From Hydractinia symbiolongicarpus (lineage: Eukaryota > Cnidaria > Hydrozoa > Anthoathecata > Hydractiniidae), in assembly GCF_029227915.1 (NCBI RefSeq), contig NC_079888.1:2431001-2495000 (forward strand): a DNA stretch of 64,000 nt. Reading direction: 5' to 3'. Both the position numbers and the translations under genes were made by a program. This document shows, in pieces, positions 33,100-45,199 of the stretch. Below the pieces are notes generated by a model. It did not search any database. It saw only the letters and a program-made list of their open reading frames with translations, and was not told the origin of the DNA. Within the stretch, counting starts at the first letter, position 1, and the number at the start of each line of letters is the position of its first letter.

Positions 33100-34995
33100 A
33101 CGCAAGTTATGGAATCAATTGCCGACACTTTGTGCATGAACAGTGAGAGCCATTCCATTTTTTAATCATTTGCTTAAATTTAACTAGATCTTCACAACTT
33201 TTCGTATGAAAAGGAAGTTTATTCCAAACTTTTGGGGCTAAACATAGCAAACTGTTTAGAACAAAGGTGCTTGTTTTTACAAAGATGGTTCTTAGGTTGT
33301 TCATGCTTTGATTTCTTACTGGCCTATCAGTTTCCTCAAAAAGGAAAATATCTTTGATGAAAAAAGGACTGATGTTTCTCAGAATTTTAAATATTTCTAT
33401 ACATAAATGTCTATGCCTTAGTAATTCCATATAATGTTTATTTGGGAGGGAATTAACTGGTCTTGGGTCATCATGAATAAAAGCCCTTTTGTGGAGTTTT
33501 TCAATTCTTAAAAGAGATTTTGAAAAAGAGAAATGCCAAACTAAGGGACAATAATTAAAATTTGCATCCACGATGCTTTGTGCTATATTAGATCTTGTTT
33601 ACAAAGACAGTACATTTTTAAATCTAAATAATGCATTCAGCTGGTCTAACGCTTTTCGACAAAGATTACTAATGTGCAAGTTGATATTGGATTTATCATC
33701 AATTGTTACTCCTAAACGTTTTACGGACCTTTCTGATTGTATGGTTCTATAGCCAATGTTTATTTCAAGCTTCGAGTTGGCAAATTTGGCTCTTGATAAA
33801 ATGATCAAATAAGATGTGTTTGAATTTGCTATCATTTTTTTATTATTTCACCAAGAAAGAGCTACTTCGGATTCCCTTTCTAAAGTCTTAATGAGATATT
33901 TAATAGTGTTTGAAAAACTGATATCGCATTTTCGTCTGCGTAATTATGTAGGTCACTATTTACGATAAAATAAAATAAATCATTCATAAATATAATAAAA
34001 ATAATTGGGCCCAACCCAAAACCCTGAGGCACACATGGCAAAATTAATTCAAATATACTATACTCCGCATTTACACGTGTTGGATTGTTCTCTTTTTCTA
34101 AGATACGATAGAATATACTCAAGTGATTTTACATTAAAACCCTAAGCATGAAGTTTGGGTATAAGTAGATCGTGGGGGACACAGTCAAAAGCTTTAGATA
34201 AGTCCATTAATATTGAACCAACCACATAATTCAGATCCAGTTTTTTTTCCAATCCTCTAATAGCATATTAATACGCTGCAGTTTTTCCTGTAAGCAGATA
34301 AGTACACAGAAAGATTTTTTTTCCATGAAAGACATTATTTGCTCTTTGATGATCATTTCAGAAAACTTAGAGAAAAAATTTAATACACTAATAGGTCTAA
34401 AATTATTGAGACTGTACTTTTCCTTGCTTCCCTTGTCAATTGGTGTAACGGCATGCTTAGCTTTAATTGGTAAAAAACTGGCACGGATGCTACTATTTAA
34501 GGCATTTTTGAGAGGCAATATTAAGTGTTCACTAGCTAGTTTTGCAAGTTTTGGCGGTATCTTGGCTTTGCCAGCAGACGCTTTAGTGTTTATTTCTTTA
34601 AATACTTTTTTGATTTCTTCATCACCTATTTCCTTAAATTGAAAATTTTCAGACACATTTTCAGTATTTTCTTTGATCTTTAACATACTTGGATAAATTT
34701 TTTAGGTTTTTAAATTTTCTCAATCAAATTTTTATTATCTGTAAATGATTTAAAATCATAGAGGTAGGTTTAATACCACTACTACTTTCAACAATATTCA
34801 ATGTTTTTGCCACTTCATTTGCATCTGTAATCAAATTATCGTTTTGGATTATCCCAATATTTGCATTACTAAGGTTTCATAACTTTCCAAAAAATTTTAT
34901 TTTTGACTGCTCCGGCCTGGTTTATTTTTTTAAGTATTTCTTATTATTCGTAATTTGTGCTGCTACTGAGCATGCTGGATTTCTGTACCCTGTAA
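33100..34995 (-). pseudogene. CR1/L2/Jockey-like non-LTR retrotransposon RT relic
   Basis: Minus strand. An RT N-terminal part is at about 34686-34231 (KASAGKAKIPPKLAKLA, NNFRPISVLNFFSKFSEMI). The middle, at 34122-33880, has LPCVPQGFGLGP and the catalytic box degraded to YADE. A thumb at 33835-33599 (RLGVTIDD) and a C-terminal part at 33571-33107 (NYCPLVWHF, APKVWNKLP, ending CSCTKC) follow. The sequence before 34690 also fits (up to about 34995). There are frameshifts between all segments, and the endonuclease is absent. Confidence 0.75.
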
Positions 34996-34999
34996 TATC

Positions 35000-36590
35000 G
35001 CTTGAGCTTGGTGAGCTATGGAACTCAAAGTGTTCCGCATGTTTACTGTTTCATCCGCCAATATTACTTGTAGCGCATTGCAGTCACGTTGTTGCTTTAA
35101 GGCAAGCACCGTGATTATAACAAGCAGATCTCATATGGAGTCTCGTCAGGGGGCTAGAAACCCTGGGGCAGAATAATATGTCGAATCTCTTCTACGTGGA
35201 GGATATTATGCGCACAATGCATCATACCATACGAAATTCCTTTTTTCACCATACCAAATTGTTTTTCACCATACCAAATTGGCACATTTTTTAACATATT
35301 TAAAAAAACGTCATGTTTTAGTACTTTGGTACATGAAATAGATATTTTCTTAAGGTTATGAACAAAAGTTTATCATATTTCAGAACTTCATCATTTAAAA
35401 AATTAGATAAGCAACCAATTAATTTTTAATCGATACTGTCCACTATGACGCCCCATAACGTTTAACGTGAAAAGTTGTACTTATTTCCTGAATACAAAGA
35501 TAAAAATGACTCTAATGGAACAGAACAGTAGCTTCAAAAAAATTAAAGAGCGCATTGAAAAATATAAAGCTGAACACACAAAATGAAGGTGAGAAGGATT
35601 TCTTACACATGTATGCGATTGTTTTACCATAGTTCTCTGGTTTAATGGTCATATCATATTTTTTAAGGTACGGAGTTACCAGAAACTTAGAGATGGGCGT
35701 TGGCGTATCAACCTGACGACCTTATGTTATGTAACACTAACAGCAATAAAAAAAATTTAGGCAAAGATATAAAATATGATGAGCTTAAAGGTCGCCGTTC
35801 TTGTACCATAAGTAATATTTGGAAAATAATTATAGAAAGTTTTTTGCCCAAACATTATGACAAATACATCAAGATGAAAGTCAAGTACACCTCGAGATAC
35901 AAGAAATATCAAGTAAATATATGAGAATAGGAGTAACTACATCGCAATGCAGATATAACTAGCCTTTTAAGACAGAGATTTTAATGAAAAAAAAGGAGGT
36001 TTCTCTCCAAAAAATAAGAAGCCACTAGAAAACTTCTGAATTCTCCCCTTTACAGGGGGGATCGAGAAGCTAATGGATTTCGGCTGTACTGAAACAAACA
36101 CCTATAAATGTGGAAACATGAGGATTGGTGAAATTCACTCATGCCTGGGATCTAGTGTGGGCCGTCCCTTGCCTCCTGCAAGACACCAGTTGCATTCCTT
36201 GACACTATCGAGCAAAACCAATAACTTTTGGTAAACCTTGGAAAAAGAAAAATCAACAACTACAAATCGTATCGTTGTTGCTTTTACCTGCTGACACACA
36301 CACGCCCGGGACTAAGAGAGGTAGACTTGGAACCCAGACCTTAGAAAGGATGTGACAAAGAATGAAAAGCAGCAACCTGGAAACAGAAAAGCTATAACCT
36401 AAGACATAACCCCTTAAAAAGGTAGACTTGGAACCCAGCGTCCACAAAAAACCATTACATATCGTCTCGAACTTAAACAAGTAATTCACTTCACCACCCA
36501 GTCAACTTTTACGCTTCGAAATCTGCTACGTTCCATTCTTTGGAAGGAGTTATCAATCGTCTCGAGATTGAACACATATCCTAATCAACA
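35000..36590. other. Mostly non-coding, with small direct repeats
   Basis: TTTTTCACCATACCAAATTG occurs twice in tandem at about 35242-35281. A 19-bp direct repeat (AGGTAGACTTGGAACCCAG) occurs at 36324 and 36421. The segment 36010-36065 resembles an RLE-USP 3' end (CTAGAAAACTTCTGAATTCTC). A 74-codon frame at 35700-35924 is unrecognised and is not called as a gene. Confidence 0.4.
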
Positions 36591-36639
36591 AATAACACAC
36601 ACTCTTCAGTAACCAAAAGCAAATAGCCTTAACTATCTA

Positions 36640-37170
36640 TGGTCTTTCCCACCGTCGATGATTTAATTGAATAAGTACACATGAGATAAATGCAACTTAT
36701 CATAACGTGAATATTTTTAAACGGATAAATTTAAAATCCGTCTTAACGAACGTGTGTAAGTTAAACCAAACAACTATCTGTGCGCCAGGACTTGTGACCC
36801 TGGCTGTAGCTTTTCACATGTGTTACGGAGCTTAAACATTCAGCTTTACACAAATAATTGTTGCTGTTGACCTGCCCAATGACATTACCAGCCTGTCGTA
36901 ACTGGGGTAATATGCGTGGGCGTAACACCACGAAGACCTGAACCCCTTTTGAAATTTTCTTCTAAAATGACTAAGGGCAGCAGGATCGTCAATCCTAAAA
37001 GCAAAGTGAGCAAACTCTGCCTTCCTACTGGACTGGGGTAGTAAGTGGGATGATCAAGCCCCCTTTCTGTGCTTCTGTAGAAAGAAAGGAGTGAGCAAAC
37101 TCCGGTTTTACCGTACAATGACTAACATAAATCAGCTGGGGTAAATAAAACTGCTAGGGTCATAAATTCC
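36640..37170 (-). repeat. RLE-USP subfamily 2 3' UTR, 5'-truncated copy
   Basis: Closely matches 42450-43000. It includes the structured segment with stem GCCAGG 36784-36789 / CCTGGC 36799-36804, and ends with the CAGCTGGGGTAAATAAAAC element. No USP remains. Confidence 0.7.
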
Positions 37171-37179
37171 CATTATTAC

Positions 37180-38470
37180 TCTCTTGTGTAGTTCTATAAC
37201 ATCGCCACACACGCAAAGCCTTTGTATTTGTCTTAACAAAATATTTATATTTTTAGCAACAAACACCAAGAAGAAAAAGAAAGCAACGAGATTACGTTTG
37301 CCACAGCTATTCTTCATCCTGAACTGCCTCCAAAACCTTATCACGGTAGGCTGGACAATGCCATGCAAGATGAAATACTGAAGGGCAATCAATTGACATA
37401 CGACACTATTATTTGGCTCAAGTCATCATGAAGCAGCAAAAGTGGCGTAAATGGCTTTAAAGACACCGGCTTATACTTCTTCTGCTATTCACGTTGTAAA
37501 AATAACTTCATTCAAATACCGTACGTAAAGCAACGTCGACACTGGACATCCGTCACCGTTTACGGAGATGATAGTAATTGGACAAAATATTGGGTGAGAA
37601 GTAAAACCGGCTCAGATATTAACCTTGTGAAATATGTAACATGAATAGTTACGGATGATGAATTAGATATTATAGAGGTTGTAACTGTCCGAAGATTCTG
37701 CATAATAACAAAACCATCCCATTTAACAAGGATTCTCTCAGAAAAAATACTATGACCATTAAACAGGATGCGTAAAACAGGGCGCGTAAAACAGTGGCAA
37801 AGCACAAAACACTAATAAAAAAATATAAAAAGACAACAAACAAACACTTTAATTAAAAGTTGCATTGATAAACATGCTCCACTCAGGAGAGTAAAGTTAT
37901 CCAGACTACCTGTCCCGTGGATAAAGATCCGCAAACTACAGCAATCCGAAATTGAGAGACGATTTGAGAACTCAGGCTCAGATTCAACGCAGAGAAAATA
38001 TTTGGTCGTGGTACAAAGCAGCAAATATACTAAATGGTATTTTTTTGAAAGGCTATCGTCAGAACAACCGAAAGTAGTATGGGATACAATCATCGTATTC
38101 TAAAACAAAACCATACTCGAATCCAACTGCATCCGTTAGAACCAAATTACCATTTATGCACGATTGCGTCAAAATTAACTGATAAAGAAACTTTCACGAT
38201 ATAACAAATTTAATCGATAGTTTTCCTTCTAACCATGGTAGCAGCTTTATGATAAAACATACAAAATTTGAGGATGTCATTTCAACCGGATTTAATAGTA
38301 TTCCTGTTTAAATTTCCTAAACACAATGGCAGATAGCTTGGTATCATCATTATTTCCTGTGATAAATACATTTATAGACAAATCAACCTTTCCTATTTCC
38401 TGGAAAATTGCAAGAATCTGTCCAATACTAAATATTGACAAACCTAGCAAAACTTAGATTAGCGAAGAAG
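37180..38470 (+). pseudogene. Second non-LTR (EN-RT type) retrotransposon relic
   Basis: On the plus strand at 37865-37950 the phrase DKHAPLRRVKLSRLPVPWI is the linker usual before the RT in CR1/L2/Jockey-type elements. At 38345-38460 a second piece reads PVINTFIDKSTFPISWKIARICPI, the beginning of the RT. Frame changes and stops lie between them. The upstream part, 37250-37700, is open in places but unrecognised. Confidence 0.55.
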
Positions 38471-39912
38471 AAAAATTACAAAGTGCAGGTACAATGATTA
38501 GCTCGACGAGTTAAAAAAATCTAAAGGTCGTAGCTTGCAAAAAACAAGTGAGTGTTTTAAAAATAAGAATCTGGGTTCATCACCTAACAAATTATTAAAA
38601 TTATATAAATAATAATACAAAATAAGTGTACTCCTTCAGAGTGCCTGTGTAGTGATAAGAGTTTATTTTAGTTATTATGGAATTTCTTTTTAAAGTTGGA
38701 GAAATTACCAATACTAAAAAACCACTAAACAGTGTGTATCCGAACAAGCTCTTACAAAAAGAGATACTAAATAAGCCTGTTTTCTTGTCTGTTTCGTAGA
38801 ATGGCTGTGAACGAATCGCATCCCTAGATTAATACCGTCAATATTCAATCAACCGAAAAGAAGGTACCTGTAACAAAGTTTCCGCCAGAGGAGAGAGTGA
38901 AAAGAACTGTAAGCCACCCTCAAAAAGGGAAGGATTTAAGTTAGATGTTGTACAACGAAATAGTTGACAACTCGCTTAGTCAGCTAGGACTTACCTGACT
39001 ATGCAAAAAAATAGATGAATATTTTTCAACTGAATTTGAATGAGAAAGAGGTTTATTTGATAACCCAGTTCCAGGAAATGTTCAGAACGAAATGTTGCTT
39101 GATGTAAAAGAGTTGACTTAAAAGAGCTTATTCTTGAACAAGATAACAAAATAAAATTGAACAAAATAACACTTAATCGCTAAAAATTAACGCTTAAGAC
39201 CGCATGGTCACAAACATTCAACAGCGAAAAAGCTTTACTATGGGGCCACTGTGTCGCCTTTGGTCAGTCATGGAAAGAGAGGAGACTTTCGTATCCGACT
39301 CGTCAGATGTCGACCAGAATCAACTTTAAAGTATTAACACAAGGTATCAATTATGTGATCAAAATATCTTGCTTCTAGGGCACGCTCACACGTGAGAAGG
39401 TTCAATGAGCTGATGTTCTTCATGAGAGATAAAAAGAAAGTAGAGAGTTTATGAAAGGAAATGCCATCGAGTTTTCTCCCCCTCCCTAAGAAAACTGAAC
39501 CAAGCTTTGTTTGGTCCTTAATATGGTCAAAATGTTTTTCATCAAAGAAAAAATCGAAAGTAAAGGGAGGTAACAAAATTATGGATCCAGCTTTGCAGTC
39601 TAGTTATAAGTTTAATATCTGTGGATATTACTGCGTATTGATTTTACTGTCTCGTTTTACAGGCCTCAAAAGTGATGATTTAGCTGAATCGAAAATTGAA
39701 AGCGGAGTTTTGTATGATAAAACATAAATTTACTGCAATATGACACTGTGTTGTGCGAAGAAAGAATCAAGTGAAGATATTTAGATATTATTAACATATT
39801 GTGCTATACCCAATCTTTCTTCTTTACTCTTGTCATGTAGCAAACTCATATATAATCCTCGTTTGTGGCAAACTAAGAATTCATGTTGATCAATAAAAGA
39901 AAAGAAAAAATG
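38471..39912. other. Stretch without recognised features
   Basis: Short open stretches only; no family recognised on either strand. Confidence 0.4.
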
Positions 39913-40250
39913 ATGAACTCAACCTGTTAGGTCTTTGGAAATAAGCCAGAGGTTGTACACCACAAATGCCTCTAAAAGCACAATTCTCCCTTTTTTCAAG
40001 GAAGTAATTAAAAAAAAAGGACACAACACATTTGAAAAGATGAACAGAACTTTAACCAAGGGCAGGTAGGTTTCGACCCATATTTCTGAACCTAAGCACC
40101 CTGAATGTCTAGCTGGGTCACCTCGAAGAGGTCCGCAGAGGTCATTAGCAGAAACTAGACATCCTTATCTCCTTAAAGTAAACTTTGACCACTTTCTGTT
40201 CAACTTTGCTATTCTTTATTTTTAACTCAGGTAATAAGTGGAGTCGTATA
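39913..40250 (-). repeat. RLE-USP subfamily 1 3' end, 5'-truncated copy
   Basis: Matches 9845-10220. In the foldable segment (40100-40165) the outer stem reads ATGTCTAG/CTAGACAT, fully paired, where the 10 kb copies have a G-T pair. Homology ends in the GTAATAAGTGGAGTCGT box at 40250. Confidence 0.75.
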
Positions 40251-41729
40251 TAATAATAAAAACAAAAGGGTATAGAACATTATATTTCTGCTGGTACGAG
40301 CAATCCTACGTTGCAAAAAGATATTATCCATGGATAGGCATGTGATAAATAACAATGGAATTTTTAAACATTTTTGGCTGAAGTTTCTAGCTCTTAAATA
40401 TATATCATCGCTATCATTCATTCAATCCTATTTATGGTCAAAAAAGGAACCAAGAACATCACTTGTGATTCATATGCAACTCATTGCTTTGCCGAAGTAT
40501 TCCTGGGCCCCAGAGAAAATGGTAGCACTATAATTAGGACCATTAAAGATTGCTTTCAAGGTTTACATGTATATGTCTATCTATGTATTTATATATATCT
40601 TGTATTTTGTGTTTTATGTAATGAAACCACGAATCTTCAGTATGACTATATGACTGATCCATATCCATCTAGCAGCTAACATTTTATTTTTATAGAAACA
40701 CATTATATCAGCTCAACGCAACATATGAACAAAGATTCTGAAGCAGATCAGATATCTGTAACAGAAAATTTAGAAGGTAGTTAAAATTAGAGTTTCACAA
40801 ACCACTTGTGTGATGCAAACAAAAAGGTTTTCAACGGCATTTTTTGACATAGTACCACAAGCAGCTCATACAGAACACTTTTGTAATCCAATTTTTTATT
40901 CTAAAAAATTTGTCTTCCTTTGGTCTTCTCAAACTGTAAATTTAGAAATATATTGAAATATATGTAAATGAGGATGATGCGAACTTACTTTTAAAGGAGC
41001 TGCCTAACCAAAACAATGGTACTTCTTTCAGAAATTAGAATGTTCCTTAACACATTCTACATTTTATATTTTCAAGCATGAAGATTCTAAGCAAAGGGAA
41101 AACTTATATATTTAAAAATTATTTGTAGAAAGAAATGTCACACCTGATGTTGTGGAAGAGCGCGTATGGTGGAAACTTTGTGTATGGTGGAAACTTTGTG
41201 TATGGTGTTTTTTTTAGTTTAGTGTTACCAAAATCAGATAAACTATTGGGCATATATTGTCTGTATATGCTCAATCTGATGACAATGAAACGTTTTGGCT
41301 TCTAAATGTAGTGTCTTCAACTGGGTGTAAAATTGAAGGCATGTGGCTGAATAAGCTATCAGAATGTAGATATAGCATTGGTGGCCCATGTAAGGTTGTG
41401 TGGAACATCATTGTCAGAGTTTTGAAGGATGGTAAAACATGCTTTGTCTTGTATGATCTGTATGAGGCTGGTGCGCTCCATATGTAAGGAGAAGCTGAAT
41501 TGTATACTTTCCTCTGTATACTTGTGCAATTGTTTAAGAATATGCTTTCACAAATTTGTACATGTTACAACAGATATTGTTACATTATCATACGTAAATC
41601 CAAATTGATAAATCCAAAAGAGAAACTGTTGATGTAAATTAAAAGGATGTATAATGAAATACAAATGATGTAAATATATATGTTTTTGATCTTTTATTTG
41701 TTCATTAGTGTTGATAAATTTTAAAAGGT
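40251..41729 (+). other. Unclear stretch with weak exon-like segments
   Basis: Segments at 40697-40775 (after a TTTTATAG acceptor, before GTAGTT) and 41230-41487 (open frame with WLLNVVSSTGCKIEGMW) could be exons of a decayed gene, but no phase-consistent chain could be built and no family is recognised. Confidence 0.25.
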
Positions 41730-41879
41730 AATGAGGTGACGAAACAGCAAGCTGTAATGATAATACTTGTCTAAAGAAATGTTAAAAAAGAAAGGCATGT
41801 AAAATTTGCTCACTGTTAACAAAAGAAAAATGTTACTTGAAACAGTTGGCTGTAATGATAATACTTGTCTAATGACAAA
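41730..41879 (-). repeat. Two mini-copies of RLE-USP 3' terminus
   Basis: 41730-41778 and 41842-41879 each match only the last 40-50 bp of subfamily 2 (GTAATGATAATACTTGTCTAA), about 110 bp apart in the same orientation. Confidence 0.65.
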
Positions 41880-42231
41880 CGGTATCGAAATGAGGGAAGT
41901 CCTGTATTTACTGTGAATAACATTACCCTAAAAGTACTATATGTGTTTTTATTATTTTATTATTTAGAACAGCCATTTATTCACAACATTCCTGCTGACA
42001 ACAATCCAAGGTAGTTAAATAATCCACTCTAGTTGTTTTTTTGGTTTATTTTACATTGCCAAAATTTTAATTTATTTTAAATTAAATGTGCAAAAATTAA
42101 CGCTAAAAAGTTTGTTTTTTACCTTGAAAATTTCAGGCTATAAACTTTGTACGTAGATGGTGCACTAAGATCCTAAGTGATCTACAGAATCATCTTCGTA
42201 GTACAGATCCTGTAAAGTTCATATAATGATG

Positions 42232-43032
42232 ATGAGGCGACAAAACAGCTAGCTGTAATGATATTTCTTGTCTAATGACAGCTGGTTCTACTATAGTTAG
42301 AGGTTGCAACCCTCTAGAGATTTTTCAAAAAAGCAAAATCCCCCTTTTTGCAAGGATTTCCTAAAAACATTGACCGTAAAAGGCAGAAAAATACAACAGC
42401 GACAGAACACAACACTAAACAATAAATATTAAAGCAATTCAAAATGAATTGAATAGGTACAAATGAGATAAATAAAACTTATCATAACGTGAATATCCTT
42501 AAACGGATAAATTTAAAATTATTCTTTAGAGAATGTGTTTAAGAAGCAAACAACTATCTGCGCGCCAGGACTTGTGACCCTGGCTGTAGCTTTCCACATG
42601 TGTTATGGAGCCTTAACACTCAGCCTTACACAGATAATTGTTGCTGTAGACCTGCCTAATGACAGTACCAGCCTGTCATAACTGGGGTAATATGCGTGGG
42701 CGTAACACCACGAAGACCAGATAAGAAAATCTAACTCCATTGCAAAGCTTCTTCTAAAATGACTAAGGGCAGCAGGATTGTCAATCCTGAAAGCAAAGTG
42801 AGCAAACTCTGCCTCCCTACTGGACTGGGGTAATAAGTGGGATCGTTAAGCCCAAAGACAAGATATGATATCAAGCCCCCTTGCTGTGCTTCTTACAGTG
42901 TCTCTATACAAAGAGAGGAGTGAGCAAACTCCGGTTTCACGGTGCACTGACCAACATAAATCAGCTGGGGGTAAATAAAACCGCTAGGGTCATGGATTCC
43001 CTCCCCCATTTGTTGTGTGACATACAAATAAG
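42232..43032 (-). repeat. RLE-USP subfamily 2 3' UTR, full length
   Basis: It starts at the 3' terminus (GATGAGGCGACAAAACAGC), with the hairpin at 42298-42316 and the structured segment at 42550-42640 (stem GCCAGG 42564-42569 / CCTGGC ending 42584). The GGGGTAATAAGTGGGATCG box is near 42826. The USP stop lies at 43033. Confidence 0.8.
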
Positions 43033-43395
43033 CTAACTTCTGGAAAGGAAAAGTATGTATGACGAAGAATTATTCAAGTGGAATGTGTCTACTTGAGAAA
43101 TACAGCGATCGTTGCATTTGAACCAGGTGTTTTGTTGGTCCTTAATGAAGGCCCAGTAATGACCTGCTTTTAATGTACCTGAGTGGTTAATGGTAGCAAC
43201 CAAGTTATACTTGTTGTTGAAAGACACATCGTCAGTTGGGTGAGATGCTACCTTTAAGACATGATGTTTTTTAGGCAAGCAATTGACTAACTTGTTGTCT
43301 TTAAAAGAAGACCCATTTACTGATGTGTATCTTAACAAATGTACAACAAGGAAGTCGCCGCAATTAGAAATCTGAGTTTCAATTGTGGCCTTTTG
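43033..43395 (-). pseudogene. USP domain C-terminal fragment, subfamily 2
   Basis: An open frame with the catalytic histidine box (ATINHSGTLKAGHYWAFIKD) and CNDRCI, ending SSSYILFLSRS and a stop. The Cys box half is gone because the copy is cut at about 43395, where the 3' UTR of another copy begins. Confidence 0.8.
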
Positions 43396-43664
43396 ATTAA
43401 GAAGTGGAGTCGTCACTCTCCAAAGATAAGACCAGTGCAGTCAAACCCCCATGCTGACACAATTATTATTTTGTTTTTTTGTTTATTTTTCCTTTTTGAC
43501 TGGGGTAATAAGTGGAGTCGTCACTCTCCAAAGACCTGGTACAGTCAAACCCCCTTGCTGGTGTAATTTTTATTTGTTTTTCGCTTTTATTTTGCCAAAA
43601 AAAAAGAAAGAATAGTCAAACCCCCTTGCTGACATAAGCCGGAAATTGTGGTGCTGACTGCAAT
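43396..43664 (-). repeat. RLE-USP subfamily 1 3' UTR, proximal part
   Basis: Three relatives of the AAGTGGAGTCGTCACTC box (43396, 43510, weak near 43600), each followed by a CAAACCCC(C/A)(T/A)TGCTG tract. The distal part with the hairpin is missing. Confidence 0.65.
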
Positions 43665-44480
43665 TTACCTAAGCTCTTCAAGAAAAAGGATGTAAGGTTG
43701 TACACCATTAAGCAATCTTTGTTTGCAAGGGACCACTGCTCTGTGGTTGCAATGAAACCACTTAGCATGCACTTGGTTATAAGCAAAAGTAGTGTAATGG
43801 CCACTGTTCAAATTTCCAGAGTGGTTAATTACAGCCCTTAAGTTGTAGTACTTGCGACAAGAGACTTCACTGTTTACAGTGATAGGTAAAAAAACGGTGC
43901 CCGGGTAAGATGTGACAGGAGAAAAAACATTAGACACAAGACCTTTTTCATAGGCAAAGCGCCTTAATTGCAGAACCAAAATCTTTTTCAACTGTTGCAA
44001 TTTGGTAACTATTGCAGTAGTGACAGAAGTACGAGTTAACACCTGGAAATGCTTCGCTTTTCAAAAAATCTACTGAAGATTGTACAGTCGATGTCAAGGG
44101 CAGTTGAAGAAATGGACTTACTTGCTCAGAGGTGTAACATTATTGCAAGCGCTGCAAGTAGTGCAGATTTTCACACGAATGTTAAATAATCTACCAAAGA
44201 AAGGAAAGGCTAAGGACAACTCTGGTATGAGATACTCAAGAATCTCTAGGGCAACCTGCTAAGAGAACGGATTAAAGCAGCGCCCCTTGCATTAGAAACA
44301 TGGCCATTTAGAAATGCAGAAGTGTTCGCTGGAACCTCGGAGGAACAAAACTTTTAACTATCGCCATATTGGAAACATTTGCAGAGATGGCTGTGGCGAC
44401 TGCAGGTAACACATAAAAACATTGCAAGATGGAATTGATGTAACATGTGTTGCCTAAAATTAGCAAGCCGCTGTTGCTGC
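43665..44480 (-). pseudogene. USP domain of RLE-USP retrotransposon, subfamily 1
   Basis: Cys box LGNTCYINSILQCF at about 44430-44465. A damaged middle region has a CHYC zinc half near 44010. LVLQLRRFAYEKG precedes the His box (NHSGNLNSGHYTTFAY) near 43815 and CNHRAV near 43745, and the frame ends LEELR with the stop at 43665. The upstream endonuclease frame overlaps the Cys box in a different frame, a frameshift at the junction. Confidence 0.8.
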
Positions 44481-45060
44481 CTAGTGATTTCTTGTGCAGG
44501 CAAGGTAGTGGAGCTCTTTGTTACGCCCCGGGGATTCGTGTCCTTAAAGCTAGTGGTCGAAGTTGCTTGTGACTTGGATAATTTCTTTGAAACAGTTGGT
44601 CTCAATTGAGCAGTATGTTGTGGATCCCTACCAGGATGAATCCAAGACAAAGAATCTCGAAATTGCCAGATGTAAAACGATGATCGCATAGATGACTCAG
44701 TAAGAGATTTCAGAGTGGAACGCACAGACATGTTAGAAAAGCAGAGGCGACGGAGGCATATTCTAACTGTTTCGGAACAAAATCCCCTAGCTCCTACTTC
44801 AACAGCAAAGAAATGCACAGTCCAATTGTTTAATCTCATGACGGAACAAGTGACAAGTGCCCATGTTCTCTTCGCATGGGCAAGTTAATTCAAGGATAAC
44901 TACAGTTTTGGTCATGGCAGAAGTTAAAAGTATGTCAGGACGAAGTTGAATTACAGCAAGATAAGGCGGTACTATTAAGGTTGAATCTAAGTCTGACAAT
45001 AACCTGCAATCAGAGGCCAGGTGAAGGATTCCTTGAATTTTTAACGCTTTTTGGTGGGAA
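44354..45060 (-). pseudogene. RLE endonuclease and linker, subfamily 1
   Basis: From 44999: LAVIQLRPDILLTSAMTKTVVILELTC, with the PD...ELT motif, then a frame change and FFAVEVGARGF near 44800. The SMRSSFYIW phrase and a Ser/Thr-rich linker that runs into the USP Cys box follow. Two frames are needed to read it. Confidence 0.75.
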
Positions 45061-45199
45061 GTTTACCAGCTGGAACAAAGGATATTTTATGACATCTAGA
45101 GGGTTTTGCTGGCCCATAATCGGATAAGAACTTCTGAATGGCTGTCACTAACACACGTAGAACAGTATTGTGGCGGTACGTGAATCTACCTTGTGAAAG

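Noticed and set aside
35700-35924. 74-codon plus-strand frame
   Set aside because: No motif, no splice context and basic low-complexity composition; length is within chance for this AT-rich DNA.
41270-41300. Second hammerhead-like motif (CTGATGA ... GAAAC)
   Set aside because: Only four bases separate the core parts, so no stem II can form, and no stem I partner was found.
43033-44480. Tandem host deubiquitinase genes
   Set aside because: Each USP piece is joined upstream to retrotransposon endonuclease sequence or cut by 5' truncation, and each is followed by the same repeated 3' UTR.
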